Below are positions 30,765 to 39,352 of a stretch of 64,000 nt of DNA, one piece after another. The notes below the pieces were generated by a model. That model was not told the DNA's origin. It saw nothing but the letters and a program-made list of their open reading frames with translations, and ran no database searches. This stretch comes from Streptomyces sp. TBY4 (GTDB taxonomy: Bacteria > Actinomycetota > Actinomycetes > Streptomycetales > Streptomycetaceae): contig NZ_JANAVF010000011.1 in the NCBI RefSeq assembly GCF_024213195.1, positions 186,001 through 250,000 on the forward strand, given 5' to 3'. The translations under genes and the position numbers were made by a program. The number at the start of each line of letters is the position of its first letter. Position 1 is the stretch's first letter.

Positions 30765-31535
30765 ATGACCGCCATGACGCACGCGATGCAGAAGGGCTCC
30801 AACATCCCCGTGGCCGCCGTGGCGGTCCGCGCGGTGCTGCGCTGGACCGGGGGGCCCGACGTACCCGACGTGGACGCCTCCGCGCTGCTCGTGGGGGCGG
30901 ACGGGCGCGTGCGCTCGGACGAGGACTTCGTCTTCTACAACCAGCCCCGGCACCCCTCGGGAGCCGTCTGGCGGCTCGGGAAGAAGCAGCTCGGCGACGG
31001 GATCACCGACGCCGTGCAGGCGGACCTGCGGGCCGTCACCCCGGCCGTGGACCGGATCCTGGTCGTGGCCTCCGCCGAGGACGTCCCCTTCGAACGGGTC
31101 CGCGACCTGCGGATCCTGCTCTACGACGCCACCGCGACGGGCGGCTCCGAACCGCTGGCCTACTTCGACGTACGGCCGGAGACGGGTGCCGAGACGGCGC
31201 TGATCTGCGGCGAGCTGTACCGGCGGGCCGACGCGTGGAAGTTCCGCGCGCTGGGCGAGGGGTACTCGAACGGGCTCGTCGGCCTGGCCACGGACCACGG
31301 GATCTCGGTGGACGAGAACGCCCCCGAGGCCCACGAACAGGGTCAGGGCCAGGGCCGGGGCCAGCAGCAGGGCCCGGCCCCGTCCGCGACCCCGGCGCCG
31401 CCCACCCAGGCCCCGCCGGCCGCCCAGCCCGCCTACGGCTATCCGCAGCCGGTCTCCCAGCCCCCGGTGCCGTCCCCGGCCGGGGACCCGTCCTTCCGGC
31501 TGCCGGCGCAGGGTCCGCAGTTCATCCGCCGCTGA
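30765..31535 (+). CDS. TerD-family protein with Gln/Pro-rich tail
   Basis: 256 residues from ATG after CGGGAGGGCAGG. Residues 1-180 are a TerD domain: VDASALLVGADGRVRSDEDF, FYNQPRHPSGAV, and TALICGELYRRADAWKFRAL with EGYSNGLVGLA. Acidic loops likely bind calcium as in TerD. The last 70 residues are a disordered Gln/Gly then Pro/Ala tail (QGQGQGRGQQQGPAPSA). Divergent from the biosynthetic operon, so co-regulation is likely. Confidence 0.85.
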   Translation: MTAMTHAMQKGSNIPVAAVAVRAVLRWTGGPDVPDVDASALLVGADGRVRSDEDFVFYNQPRHPSGAVWRLGKKQLGDGITDAVQADLRAVTPAVDRILVVASAEDVPFERVRDLRILLYDATATGGSEPLAYFDVRPETGAETALICGELYRRADAWKFRALGEGYSNGLVGLATDHGISVDENAPEAHEQGQGQGRGQQQGPAPSATPAPPTQAPPAAQPAYGYPQPVSQPPVPSPAGDPSFRLPAQGPQFIRR

Positions 31536-31567
31536 GCCGATGAGCCGATGAGCGGCACCCGGCCCCG

Positions 31568-32308
31568 TCAGGTCTTGGTCTTGTAGCCCCGGCCCCACTG
31601 GAGGCCCCACCCGTACAGCCGGTCCAGCTCGGCCTGGAACCCGTACACGAAGGTGACCTCGCGCCGCACGATCAGCTCTCCCTTGATGTTCTCCAGGGAG
31701 ACGACCGCGCAGGAGCGGGCGTGCGGGTGGCGCTCCTCCAGGGGGATCTCGATGCGCGGCCCGGTGATCGGGTAGAGGGTGACCAGGGCGTGCGTCCGGT
31801 CGAAGGCCGGGGTCTGGTCGTAGATGTACACGAAGACCAGCAGCCGCTTGATCTCCTCGGCGTGGTCGAGATTGACGAAGATCGTCTCGCCGGAGGGCGC
31901 CCCGAACCGGTCGTCCCCGCTGAGCTTCACGTACGGCGGGCTGTTGATGTCCCCGTGCAGGTTCCCCAGGGGCTGGACGACCCCCCGGGTGCCGTCGGTC
32001 AGCTCGTAGAGGCAGCCGATGTCGAGGTCGACATTGACCATGCCCTGGGTGTGCGCCTGCACCATGTCCGGCTTGAACAGTTTGAACGGATGCCGGAAGA
32101 GCTGCCCGCTCTGGCCGGCGCTGCGGCCGCCTATGTCCGAGGTGCGCATCCGCCAGGAGAGGTTCACGCGCAGATTGCCGTGCACCGCCCCCTGTTTGGT
32201 GAGCGACACCGTCGGATGCCGTTTGGTCAGCTCGATCGCGTTCGACGAGGCGCTGCCCGACTGGAACTGCATGCCGCGGCTGCCCCTGATGCCGTCGAAG
32301 AATCCCAT
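31568..32308 (-). CDS. TerA-like tellurium/stress resistance protein
   Basis: 246 residues from ATG 8 nt after AGGGGGG; a GTG 6 nt upstream is possible. Beta-rich sequence including KRHPTVSLTKQGAVHGNLRV, DLDIGCLYELTDGTRGVVQP, SGETIFVNLDHAEEIKRLLV and RTHALVTLYPITGPRIEIP resembles the TerD-like fold of TerA. Ends RGYKTKT. It lies among TerD paralogues; a cytosolic, calcium-binding stress role is inferred from the family. Confidence 0.7.
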   Translation of the reverse strand: MGFFDGIRGSRGMQFQSGSASSNAIELTKRHPTVSLTKQGAVHGNLRVNLSWRMRTSDIGGRSAGQSGQLFRHPFKLFKPDMVQAHTQGMVNVDLDIGCLYELTDGTRGVVQPLGNLHGDINSPPYVKLSGDDRFGAPSGETIFVNLDHAEEIKRLLVFVYIYDQTPAFDRTHALVTLYPITGPRIEIPLEERHPHARSCAVVSLENIKGELIVRREVTFVYGFQAELDRLYGWGLQWGRGYKTKT

Positions 32309-32380
32309 CCCCACAACCCCCCTGATCCCCTGTGGCCCTTGGTCCCCTGCTGCCGGCCGATGACGGCCGGCATGGCGAAC

Positions 32381-32420
32381 GGGGCGGCCCGGCAGGTCCG
32401 TGGACCCGCCGGACCGCCCC
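32381..32420 (-). terminator. terminator after the DUF475 gene
   Basis: Arms 32381-32399 (GGGGCGGCCCGGCAGGTCC) and 32402-32420 pair with two mismatches around a 2-nt centre. It separates the terD-terD-DUF475 operon from the TerA-like gene on the same strand. A second hairpin (CCGGCC/GGCCGG) lies at 32353-32370. Confidence 0.6.
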
Positions 32421-32450
32421 GCACTTGAGCGTTCCGCATTACCGCCGTGA

Positions 32451-33572
32451 TCATGCCTCGGCGGCTGAACCCTCCAGCTCCAGGCGCTTGTTGCGGCGCA
32501 CGGAGGACCAGAAGGACCATCCGATGAGCACGACGCCGACGAGGCCGGTGATGACCTCGTTGATCTCGTACTGGATGGTGACGAGCAGGATGACGGCGAG
32601 CGCGCCGATGGCGTAGTGCGCGCCGTGCTCCAGGTAGACGTAGTCGTCGAGGGTGCCCTGGCGGACCAGGTAGACCGTCAGCGACCGGACGTACATGGCA
32701 CCGACACCGAGGCCGATGGCCATGATCACGATGTCACTGGTGATGGCGAAGGCGCCGATGACCCCGTCGAAGGAGAAGGAGGCGTCGAGGACTTCGAGGT
32801 AGAGGAACATGAAGAAGGCGGCCTTGCCGGCCATGGCGACGGCCGAGACGGGCTTGCCGCTCTTCTTCGCCTCCTCCTCGAGCTCGTGCTCGTGCTCCTC
32901 CTCTTCCTCCAGCTTGTTCTCGAAGTAGCCGGAGAGGCCGCCGACGATCATGTAGGTGATCAGGCCGAGGATGCCGGAGATCAGGACCGTCTGCGCCTTG
33001 TCCACGTGCGTGCCGCCGTGCTGGTGGGCGTTGACGGCGAAGGTCATCGAGGTGATGACCAGGACGATCAGCGCGATGCACGCGGACAGCATGTCGATCT
33101 TGCCGAGCTTGGCGAGCGGGCGTTCCAGCCAGGCGAGCCACTTGATCTCGCGGTCCTCGAAGACGAAATCGAGGAAGATCATCAGCAGGAACATGCCACC
33201 GAAGGCGGCGATGGACGGGTGGGCGTCCGTGACGAGCTGCTTGTACATGTCCTGGTCGCGCAGCGCGAGTTCGACGGCTTCGATCGGTCCGATCTTGGCG
33301 CTGACCGCGACGATCACGATCGGGAAGACCAGGCGCATACCGAACACGGCGATGAGAACACCGATGGTGAGGAAGATCTTCTGCCAGAAGGCATTCATCT
33401 TCTTCAGGATTCCGGCGTTGACCACCGCGTTGTCGAAGGACAGAGAGATCTCCAGGATGCACAGGATCGCAACGATCCCGAAGGCCTCCCACCCCCCGTA
33501 AAGCACCGCTGCGGCCAGCCCGAGCGCAGTGACTGCGAACGACCAGCCGAAGGTTTTCAGAACCACTGGCAT
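32451..33572 (-). CDS. DUF475 membrane protein (TerC superfamily)
   Basis: 373 residues with about nine membrane helices. The TerC-like signature ILEISLSFDNAVVNAGIL occurs near residue 40 and its internal repeat YLEVLDASFSFDGVIGAFAI near residue 265, both with Asp residues inside helices that suggest cation transport. A cytosolic loop (about 220-240) has a run of Glu with His (EEEEEHEHELEEE), likely metal-binding. It starts 19 nt after terD2 and shares its operon. Family members are linked to metal homeostasis. Confidence 0.85.
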   Translation of the reverse strand: MPVVLKTFGWSFAVTALGLAAAVLYGGWEAFGIVAILCILEISLSFDNAVVNAGILKKMNAFWQKIFLTIGVLIAVFGMRLVFPIVIVAVSAKIGPIEAVELALRDQDMYKQLVTDAHPSIAAFGGMFLLMIFLDFVFEDREIKWLAWLERPLAKLGKIDMLSACIALIVLVITSMTFAVNAHQHGGTHVDKAQTVLISGILGLITYMIVGGLSGYFENKLEEEEEHEHELEEEAKKSGKPVSAVAMAGKAAFFMFLYLEVLDASFSFDGVIGAFAITSDIVIMAIGLGVGAMYVRSLTVYLVRQGTLDDYVYLEHGAHYAIGALAVILLVTIQYEINEVITGLVGVVLIGWSFWSSVRRNKRLELEGSAAEA

Positions 33573-33591
33573 CCCATCGTGTTGTACGGCT

Positions 33592-34167
33592 TTACGAAAC
33601 GTTGACCCCGAAGTCTAGAGCGATGCCGCGCAGCCCCGACGCGTACCCCTGCCCCACCGCGCGGAACTTCCATTCGCCCCCGTACCGGTAGACCTCGCCG
33701 AAGATCATCGCGGTCTCGCTGGAGGCGTCCTCGGAGAGGTCGTAGCGGGCCAGCTCCTGGCCGTCCGCCTCGTTCACCACCCGGATGAAGGCATTGCTGA
33801 CCTGCCCGAAGCTCTGCCGGCGGGCCTCGGCCTCGTGGATCGAGACGGGGAAGACGATCTTGTCCACGCCGGCCGGGACCTTGGTGAGGTCGATGATGAG
33901 CGACTCGTCGTCGCCGTCACCCTCGCCGGTGAGGTTGTCCCCCGTGTGTTCGACGGAGCCCTCGGGACTCTTGAGGTTGTTGTAGAAGACGAAGTACTCG
34001 TCCCCGAGCACCCTGCCGTTGCTGCACAGCAGCGCGCTGGCGTCGAGGTCGAAGTCGGCGCCCGTGGTCGAGCGCGCGTCCCATCCGAGGCCTACCAGAA
34101 CCCGGGTGAGGTTCGGTGCGGCTTTGGAGAGGGAGACATTGCCCCCCTTGGCGAGTGTGACGCCCAT
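33592..34167 (-). CDS. terD: TerD-family stress protein (second tandem copy)
   Basis: 191 residues from ATG with GGGGAGG upstream; upstream in-frame starts are not used. GVTLAKGGNVSLSKAAPNL at the N-terminus, DFDLDASALLCSNGRVLGDE, SPEGSVEHTGDNLTGEGDGD and the end YASGLRGIALDFGVNV are canonical TerD, including two calcium-binding acidic sites. It is about three-quarters identical to the copy at 34327 by eye, a tandem duplication. Confidence 0.92.
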   Translation of the reverse strand: MGVTLAKGGNVSLSKAAPNLTRVLVGLGWDARSTTGADFDLDASALLCSNGRVLGDEYFVFYNNLKSPEGSVEHTGDNLTGEGDGDDESLIIDLTKVPAGVDKIVFPVSIHEAEARRQSFGQVSNAFIRVVNEADGQELARYDLSEDASSETAMIFGEVYRYGGEWKFRAVGQGYASGLRGIALDFGVNVS

Positions 34168-34250
34168 GTTGTGGTCCTCCCCGAACGACGGTGGCGGTGT
34201 GGCGATGGCGGTGGCGATGCGGTGTGTGGCGGTGCGGCCCGTAAAGCCGG

Positions 34251-34284
34251 TCCGGCGCCGTACACACGAGTGCACGGCGCCGGA
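34251..34284 (-). terminator. hairpin between the two terD copies
   Basis: TCCGGCGCCGT (34251-34261) pairs perfectly with ACGGCGCCGGA (34274-34284), loop 12 nt. It may partly terminate transcripts after the first terD or stabilise the 3' end, so the two copies could be made at different levels. Confidence 0.6.
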
Positions 34285-34326
34285 CGGATGGAACGACTGC
34301 TCTGAACGACTGCCCCGGGGGCAGGC

Positions 34327-34902
34327 TCAGACGTTGACGCCGAAGTCCTGCGCGATGCCGCGCAGGCCCGAGGCGTAGCCCTGGCCGATGGCGCGGAACT
34401 TCCACTCGGCGCCGTTGCGGTAGAGCTCGCCGAAGACCATGGCGGTCTCCGTCGAGGCGTCCTCCGACAGGTCGTAGCGGGCGAGCTCGGCGTTGTCGGC
34501 CTGGTTCACGACGCGGATGTAGGCGTTGCGGACCTGGCCGAAGCTCTGCTGGCGGCTCTCGGCCTCGTAGATCGAGACCGGGAAGACGATCTTCGCCACG
34601 TCGGCGGGCACGCCGGCGAGGTTGACCTTGATCGCCTCGTCGTCGCCCTCTCCCTCACCGGTGGTGTTGTCACCGGTGTGCTCGACCGAGCCGTCGGGGC
34701 TCTTCAGGTTGTTGAAGAAGACGAAGTTCGCGTCGCTGGCGACCTTGCCCTGGTCGTTGGTCAGGATCGCGCTGGCGTCCAGGTCGAAGTCGACACCGGT
34801 GGTGGTGCGAGCGTCCCAGCCCAGACCGACGATGACCGCCGTCAGGTTCGGCGCTGCCTTGGACAGCGAGACGTTGCCGCCCTTGCTGAGGCTGACTCCC
34901 AC
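34327..34902 (-). CDS. terD: TerD-family stress protein (first tandem copy)
   Basis: 191 residues from GTG with ATGGAGGACCC upstream. Same length and architecture as the following copy: GVSLSKGGNVSLSKAAPNL, DFDLDASAILTNDQGKVASD, SPDGSVEHTGDNTTGEGEGD and YASGLRGIAQDFGVNV. Conserved Asp/Glu loops bind calcium in characterised TerD. The 154-nt region upstream (34903-35056) should carry the promoter, but I see no clear -35/-10 pair. Confidence 0.92.
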   Translation of the reverse strand: MGVSLSKGGNVSLSKAAPNLTAVIVGLGWDARTTTGVDFDLDASAILTNDQGKVASDANFVFFNNLKSPDGSVEHTGDNTTGEGEGDDEAIKVNLAGVPADVAKIVFPVSIYEAESRQQSFGQVRNAYIRVVNQADNAELARYDLSEDASTETAMVFGELYRNGAEWKFRAIGQGYASGLRGIAQDFGVNV

Positions 34903-35056
34903 GGGTCCTCCATAAGGTTTTTGTGTGGGGCGGGGCCCCGTCGTGCGGTTGCTACCGGATCAACGTTTCGATCCTAGTGACGGGTTCCCGCCTGTACGGG
35001 CTTATTCGAGTCGAACACTGTTGAACTCGGTGGGACTCAGTCGGAACTCAGGGCCT

Positions 35057-35515
35057 TCAGAGGCTGTCGAGCGCCTTGATGTACTCGTTCAGGTCACGCG
35101 CGTCGGGCAGCCCGTTGACGACGCTCCAGCGCACGACGCCGTCCCGGTCGATGACGAAGGTGCCGCGCACCGCGCAGCCCTTCTCCTCGTCGAAGACCCC
35201 GTAGGCCCGGGAGGTCTCCCCGTGCGGCCAGAAGTCCGAGAGCAGCGGGTACTCCAGCCCCTCCTGCTCGGCGAAGACGCGCAGGGTCGGCACGGAGTCG
35301 TTGGAGACCGCGAGGAGCTGCACGTCGTCGTTCTGGAAGCGCGGCAGCTGGTCGCGCAGCTCGCAGAGCTCGCCAGTGCAGACGCCGGTGAAGGCGAAGG
35401 GGTAGAAGAGCAGGACGACGGCCTTCTCCCCCCGGAAGTCGGAGAGCCGCACGACCCTGCCGTGGTTGTCCTTGAGCTCGAAGTCCGGGGCCTTGCTGCC
35501 GACCTCGATCGCCAT
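35057..35515 (-). CDS. AhpE-like peroxiredoxin
   Basis: 152 residues from ATG (GAAGGG upstream, spacing slightly long; ATG one codon group earlier is possible). The peroxidatic Cys is C46 in FYPFAFTGVCTGELCELRDQ, with C51 nearby as a possible resolving residue; catalytic Thr43 and a downstream Arg near GTFVIDRDGVVRW complete the site. It reduces hydroperoxides in the cytosol. It ends 105 nt after terD's operon promoter region and is followed by a terminator shared with DUF3052. Confidence 0.85.
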   Translation of the reverse strand: MAIEVGSKAPDFELKDNHGRVVRLSDFRGEKAVVLLFYPFAFTGVCTGELCELRDQLPRFQNDDVQLLAVSNDSVPTLRVFAEQEGLEYPLLSDFWPHGETSRAYGVFDEEKGCAVRGTFVIDRDGVVRWSVVNGLPDARDLNEYIKALDSL

Positions 35516-35618
35516 CTGTCGCATCCCTTCGTCCCGCATCCCGTCGTTGGGCTGTTCGGGTGATCTCAGCTTATGGGTCCTGCGCGCGTCCGGCCCCGGT
35601 CGGCCCGCGAAACGCACA

Positions 35619-35655
35619 CACCCCGCCCACCGGGAAGCTTCCGGCGGGCGGGGTG
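35619..35655 (-). terminator. terminator between DUF3052 and peroxiredoxin genes
   Basis: CACCCCGCCCACCGG (35619-35633) pairs with CCGGCGGGCGGGGTG (35641-35655) with one mismatch; loop GAAGCTT. It lies after the DUF3052 gene and before the peroxiredoxin start on the minus strand. Confidence 0.65.
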
Positions 35656-35684
35656 CGTGTGTCCGCATGGCTGCGGGGCGCGGC

Positions 35685-36110
35685 TCAGCGCTTGGACTTG
35701 GCCGTCTTCGGAGTCGCCAGCTTGGTGGCGGTCCACTCCTTGCCGACGGGGAGACCCTTCGCCAGCGAAAGGCCGGCCGTCTCGGCGGCCTCGCTGATGT
35801 CGCTGGCCTCGACGAAACCGTCCTTGCCGGTCTTGGGGGTCACCAGCAGGATCAGTGCGCCGTCCTCGACCAGCTCGGTCGCATCGACCAGGGCGTCCGT
35901 CAGGTCGCCGTCGTCCTCCCGGAACCACAGCAGAACCGCGTCCGCGACGTCGTCGAAGTCCTCATCGACGAGTTCGCTGACGTGACCCTCTACGGCATCA
36001 CGGAATTCCTGATCGACGTCGTCGTCGTAGCCGATCTCCTGGACCACCTGTTCGGACTGGAAACCCAGCCTGGCGGCCAGGTTCTCCGCGTGGTCCGCGG
36101 TCGCGCTCAC
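35685..36110 (-). CDS. DUF3052 family protein
   Basis: 141 residues from GTG, chosen because AGGAGG lies 6 nt upstream; an ATG 18 nt earlier contains that site and is unlikely. SATADHAENLAARLGFQSEQ, VVQEIGYDDDVDQEFRDAVE and LVDEDFDDVADAVLLWFRED are typical of the small acidic DUF3052 family of actinobacteria. Ends with basic TPKTAKSKR. It is commonly next to aceE, as here (divergent). Function unknown. Confidence 0.85.
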   Translation of the reverse strand: MSATADHAENLAARLGFQSEQVVQEIGYDDDVDQEFRDAVEGHVSELVDEDFDDVADAVLLWFREDDGDLTDALVDATELVEDGALILLVTPKTGKDGFVEASDISEAAETAGLSLAKGLPVGKEWTATKLATPKTAKSKR

Positions 36111-36547
36111 GGGGTGCCTCCTGCTCATGTTCGGTGAATGTTCTTCGGCGGCGCGCGTACGCGCAGCATTGGGCGTAGTCCACACGGGCGCGGCGGATCG
36201 CGCAAGTACCCGGCCGCCGGGACCGTCGAAACGGTGACGATTGCGGCCGTCTCGCCGCAACTTTCAGCCCTTCCGCATGTACCCCTGGTGATTCATCCCA
36301 CACCATTCCACCTCATTCGGCACGCCCTCGGGACTTTCGCACCTGTTTGAGGGACGAACGGCCTTGCGAAGGGGTTGATCGACATGGGCGTAAGGTTGCG
36401 GTTTGGGCGCTGTCGTCGCCACAGCTGACGCAATCCCTCCACACTCCAGGGATTACCCAGCGGTAAAGATGACGATTTCTGCCGAGCGTAAGACCATGGG
36501 AGGCGGCGAACCCCAAGGCACGACTCCCCCGACAGCGAAGGAACAGC
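36111..36547. promoter_or_regulatory. divergent promoter region DUF3052 / aceE
   Basis: 437 bp with no convincing gene or hairpin. It must hold the promoters of DUF3052 (leftward) and aceE (rightward). The 36280-36480 part is less GC-rich than the surroundings. I cannot assign -35/-10 boxes with confidence. A GAAGGAACA ribosome-site-like sequence precedes the aceE GTG. Confidence 0.4.
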
Positions 36548-39280
36548 GTGGCTTCCGCATCCGATCGCAATCCGATCATCATTGGTGGCCTGCCGAGTCA
36601 GGTACCGGACTTCGATCCGGAAGAGACGCAGGAGTGGCTCGACTCCCTGGACGCGGCCGTCGACGAGCGGGGCCGCGAGCGTGCCCGCTACCTGATGCTG
36701 CGGCTGATGGAGCGCGCCCGTGAGAAGCGCGTGGCCGTGCCCGAGATGCGCTCCACGGACTACGTCAACACGATCGCCACCAAGGACGAGCCGTTCTTCC
36801 CCGGCAACGAGGAGATCGAGCGCAAGGTCCTCAACGCCACCCGCTGGAACGCCGCCGTGATGGTCTCGCGCGCCCAGCGCCCGGGGATCGGCGTCGGCGG
36901 CCACATCGCCACCTTCGCCTCCTCCGCCTCCCTCTACGACGTGGGCTTCAACCACTTCTTCCGGGGCAAGGACGAGGGCGACGGCGGCGACCAGATCTTC
37001 TTCCAGGGCCACGCCTCGCCCGGCATCTACGCCCGCGCCTACCTCCTGGACCGGCTCTCCGAGCAGCAGCTCGACGCGTTCCGCCAGGAGAAGTCGAAGG
37101 CCCCGTACGGCCTGTCCAGCTACCCGCACCCGCGGCTCATGCCGGACTTCTGGGAGTTCCCGACCGTCTCGATGGGCCTCGGCCCGCTCGGTGCGATCTA
37201 CCAGGCCCGGATGAACCGGTACATGGAGGCCCGCGGGATCGCGGACACCTCCAAGTCACACGTTTGGGCGTATCTCGGTGACGGCGAGATGGACGAGCCC
37301 GAGTCCCTCGGCCAGCTCTCCATCGCGGCCCGCGAGCACCTCGACAACCTGACCTTCGTCGTCAACTGCAACCTGCAGCGCCTCGACGGCCCGGTCCGCG
37401 GCAACGGCAAGATCATGCAGGAGCTGGAGTCGCAGTTCCGCGGCGCCGGCTGGAACGTCATCAAGCTGATCTGGGACCGCTCCTGGGACCCGCTGCTGGC
37501 CCAGGACCGCGACGGCATCCTGGTCAACAAGCTGAACACCACCCCGGACGGCCAGTTCCAGACGTACGCCACCGAGACGGGCGCGTACATCCGCGAGCAC
37601 TTCTTCGGCGGCGACCACCGGCTGCGCGCGATGGTCGAGAACATGTCCGACCAGCAGATCCAGCACCTGGGCCGCGGCGGCCACGACCACAAGAAGGTCT
37701 ACGCGGCGTACGCGGCGGCCAAGGCCCACAAGGGCCAGCCGACGGTCATCCTGGCGCAGACGGTCAAGGGCTGGACCCTGGGCCCGAACTTCGAGGGCCG
37801 CAACGCGACCCACCAGATGAAGAAGCTGACGGCCGACGACCTCAAGCGCTTCCGCGACCGCCTGCACATCCCGATCACGGACGCCCAGCTGGAGGACGGC
37901 GCGCCGCCGTACTACCACCCGGGCCGCAACTCCCCCGAGATCCAGTACATGCACGACCGCCGCAGCGCGCTGGGCGGCTACGTGCCGACCCGCGTGGTGC
38001 GCGCGAAGCCGCTGCAGCTGCCGGGCGACGCCACGTACGCGGCCGCCAAGAAGGGCTCCGGCCAGCAGTCGATCGCCACCACCATGGCCTTCGTCCGCAT
38101 TCTGAAGGACCTGATGCGGGACAAGGAGATCGGCAAGCGCTTCGTGCTGATCGCCCCCGACGAGTACCGCACCTTCGGCATGGACGCGTTCTTCCCGAGC
38201 GCCAAGATCTACAACCCGCTGGGCCAGCAGTACGAGGCGGTCGACCGCGACCTGCTGCTCGCGTACAAGGAGTCCCCGACCGGCCAGATGCTGCACGACG
38301 GCATCTCGGAGGCGGGCTGCACGGCCTCGCTGATCGCCGCGGGTTCGGCGTACGCGACGCACGGCGAGCCGCTGATCCCGGTCTACGTCTTCTACTCGAT
38401 GTTCGGTTTCCAGCGCACGGGTGACCAGTTCTGGCAGATGGCGGACCAGCTGGCGCGCGGTTTCGTCCTCGGAGCGACCGCCGGACGGACCACCCTGACG
38501 GGTGAGGGCCTCCAGCACGCCGACGGTCACTCCCAGCTGCTGGCCTCGACCAACCCGGGCTGTGTGGCGTACGACCCGGCGTACGGGTACGAGATCGCGC
38601 ACATCGTCAAGGACGGTCTGCGCCGGATGTACGGGCCCGACGCCGAGGACGTCTTCTACTACCTGACGGTCTACAACGAGCCGATCCAGCACCCGGCCGA
38701 GCCGGCCGGTGTGGACGTGGACGGGATCCTGAAGGGCATCCACCGGGTCTCGGAGGGCACGGCCGGCAGCATCGGGGCGCAGATCATGGCCTCGGGCGTG
38801 GCGGTGCCGTGGGCGCTGGAGGCGCAGCGGATCCTGGCCGCCGAGTGGAACGTGAAGGCGGACGTCTGGTCGGCGACCTCCTGGAACGAGCTGCGCCGCG
38901 AGGCCGTCGCCGTGGAGGAGCACAACCTGCTCCACCCGGAGGAGGAGCAGCGCGTCCCGTACGTGACGAGCAAGCTGTCCGGTGCCGAGGGCCCGTTCGT
39001 GGCGGTCTCCGACTGGATGCGGGCGGTCCCGGACCAGATCTCGCGCTGGGTGCCCGGCACGTACACCTCGCTGGGCGCGGACGGCTTCGGCTTCGCGGAC
39101 ACGCGGGGCGCGGCCCGGCGCTTCTTCCACATCGACGCGCAGTCGGTGGTCCTCTCGGTGCTGACCGAGCTGGCCAAGGAGGGCAAGATCGACCGTTCGG
39201 CGCTGAAGCAGGCGATCGACCGGTACCAGCTGCTGGACGTCCGGGCGGCCGACCCGGGCGCGGCCGGCGGCGACGCGTAG
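36548..39280 (+). CDS. aceE: pyruvate dehydrogenase E1 component (homodimeric)
   Basis: 910 residues from GTG, full length for AceE-type E1. The start SDRNPIIIGGLPSQVPDFDP, ETQEWLDSLDAAVDERG, NPIIIG region, TPP motif GDGEMDEPESLGQLSIAARE with VVNCNLQRLDGPVRGNGKI, and the C-terminal third with FYSMFGFQRTGDQFWQMADQ and EGLQHADGHSQLLAST are all diagnostic. It uses thiamine diphosphate to decarboxylate pyruvate and acetylate the E2 lipoyl group. Single gene here; E2 and E3 are elsewhere. Ends at a strong terminator. Confidence 0.97.
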   Translation: MASASDRNPIIIGGLPSQVPDFDPEETQEWLDSLDAAVDERGRERARYLMLRLMERAREKRVAVPEMRSTDYVNTIATKDEPFFPGNEEIERKVLNATRWNAAVMVSRAQRPGIGVGGHIATFASSASLYDVGFNHFFRGKDEGDGGDQIFFQGHASPGIYARAYLLDRLSEQQLDAFRQEKSKAPYGLSSYPHPRLMPDFWEFPTVSMGLGPLGAIYQARMNRYMEARGIADTSKSHVWAYLGDGEMDEPESLGQLSIAAREHLDNLTFVVNCNLQRLDGPVRGNGKIMQELESQFRGAGWNVIKLIWDRSWDPLLAQDRDGILVNKLNTTPDGQFQTYATETGAYIREHFFGGDHRLRAMVENMSDQQIQHLGRGGHDHKKVYAAYAAAKAHKGQPTVILAQTVKGWTLGPNFEGRNATHQMKKLTADDLKRFRDRLHIPITDAQLEDGAPPYYHPGRNSPEIQYMHDRRSALGGYVPTRVVRAKPLQLPGDATYAAAKKGSGQQSIATTMAFVRILKDLMRDKEIGKRFVLIAPDEYRTFGMDAFFPSAKIYNPLGQQYEAVDRDLLLAYKESPTGQMLHDGISEAGCTASLIAAGSAYATHGEPLIPVYVFYSMFGFQRTGDQFWQMADQLARGFVLGATAGRTTLTGEGLQHADGHSQLLASTNPGCVAYDPAYGYEIAHIVKDGLRRMYGPDAEDVFYYLTVYNEPIQHPAEPAGVDVDGILKGIHRVSEGTAGSIGAQIMASGVAVPWALEAQRILAAEWNVKADVWSATSWNELRREAVAVEEHNLLHPEEEQRVPYVTSKLSGAEGPFVAVSDWMRAVPDQISRWVPGTYTSLGADGFGFADTRGAARRFFHIDAQSVVLSVLTELAKEGKIDRSALKQAIDRYQLLDVRAADPGAAGGDA

Positions 39281-39295
39281 CGGTCACCCTTCCGC

Positions 39296-39329
39296 AAGGG
39301 GCTCCGGGACTCCTGTCCCGGAGCCCCTT
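39296..39329 (+). terminator. aceE terminator
   Basis: AAGGGGCTCCGGGAC (39296-39310) pairs perfectly with GTCCCGGAGCCCCTT (39315-39329), loop TCCT. It begins 16 nt after the aceE stop and the -10 box of the next gene follows 11 nt later. Confidence 0.85.
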
Positions 39330-39352
39330 ACGCGTTCTTTACGATGCTGCGC

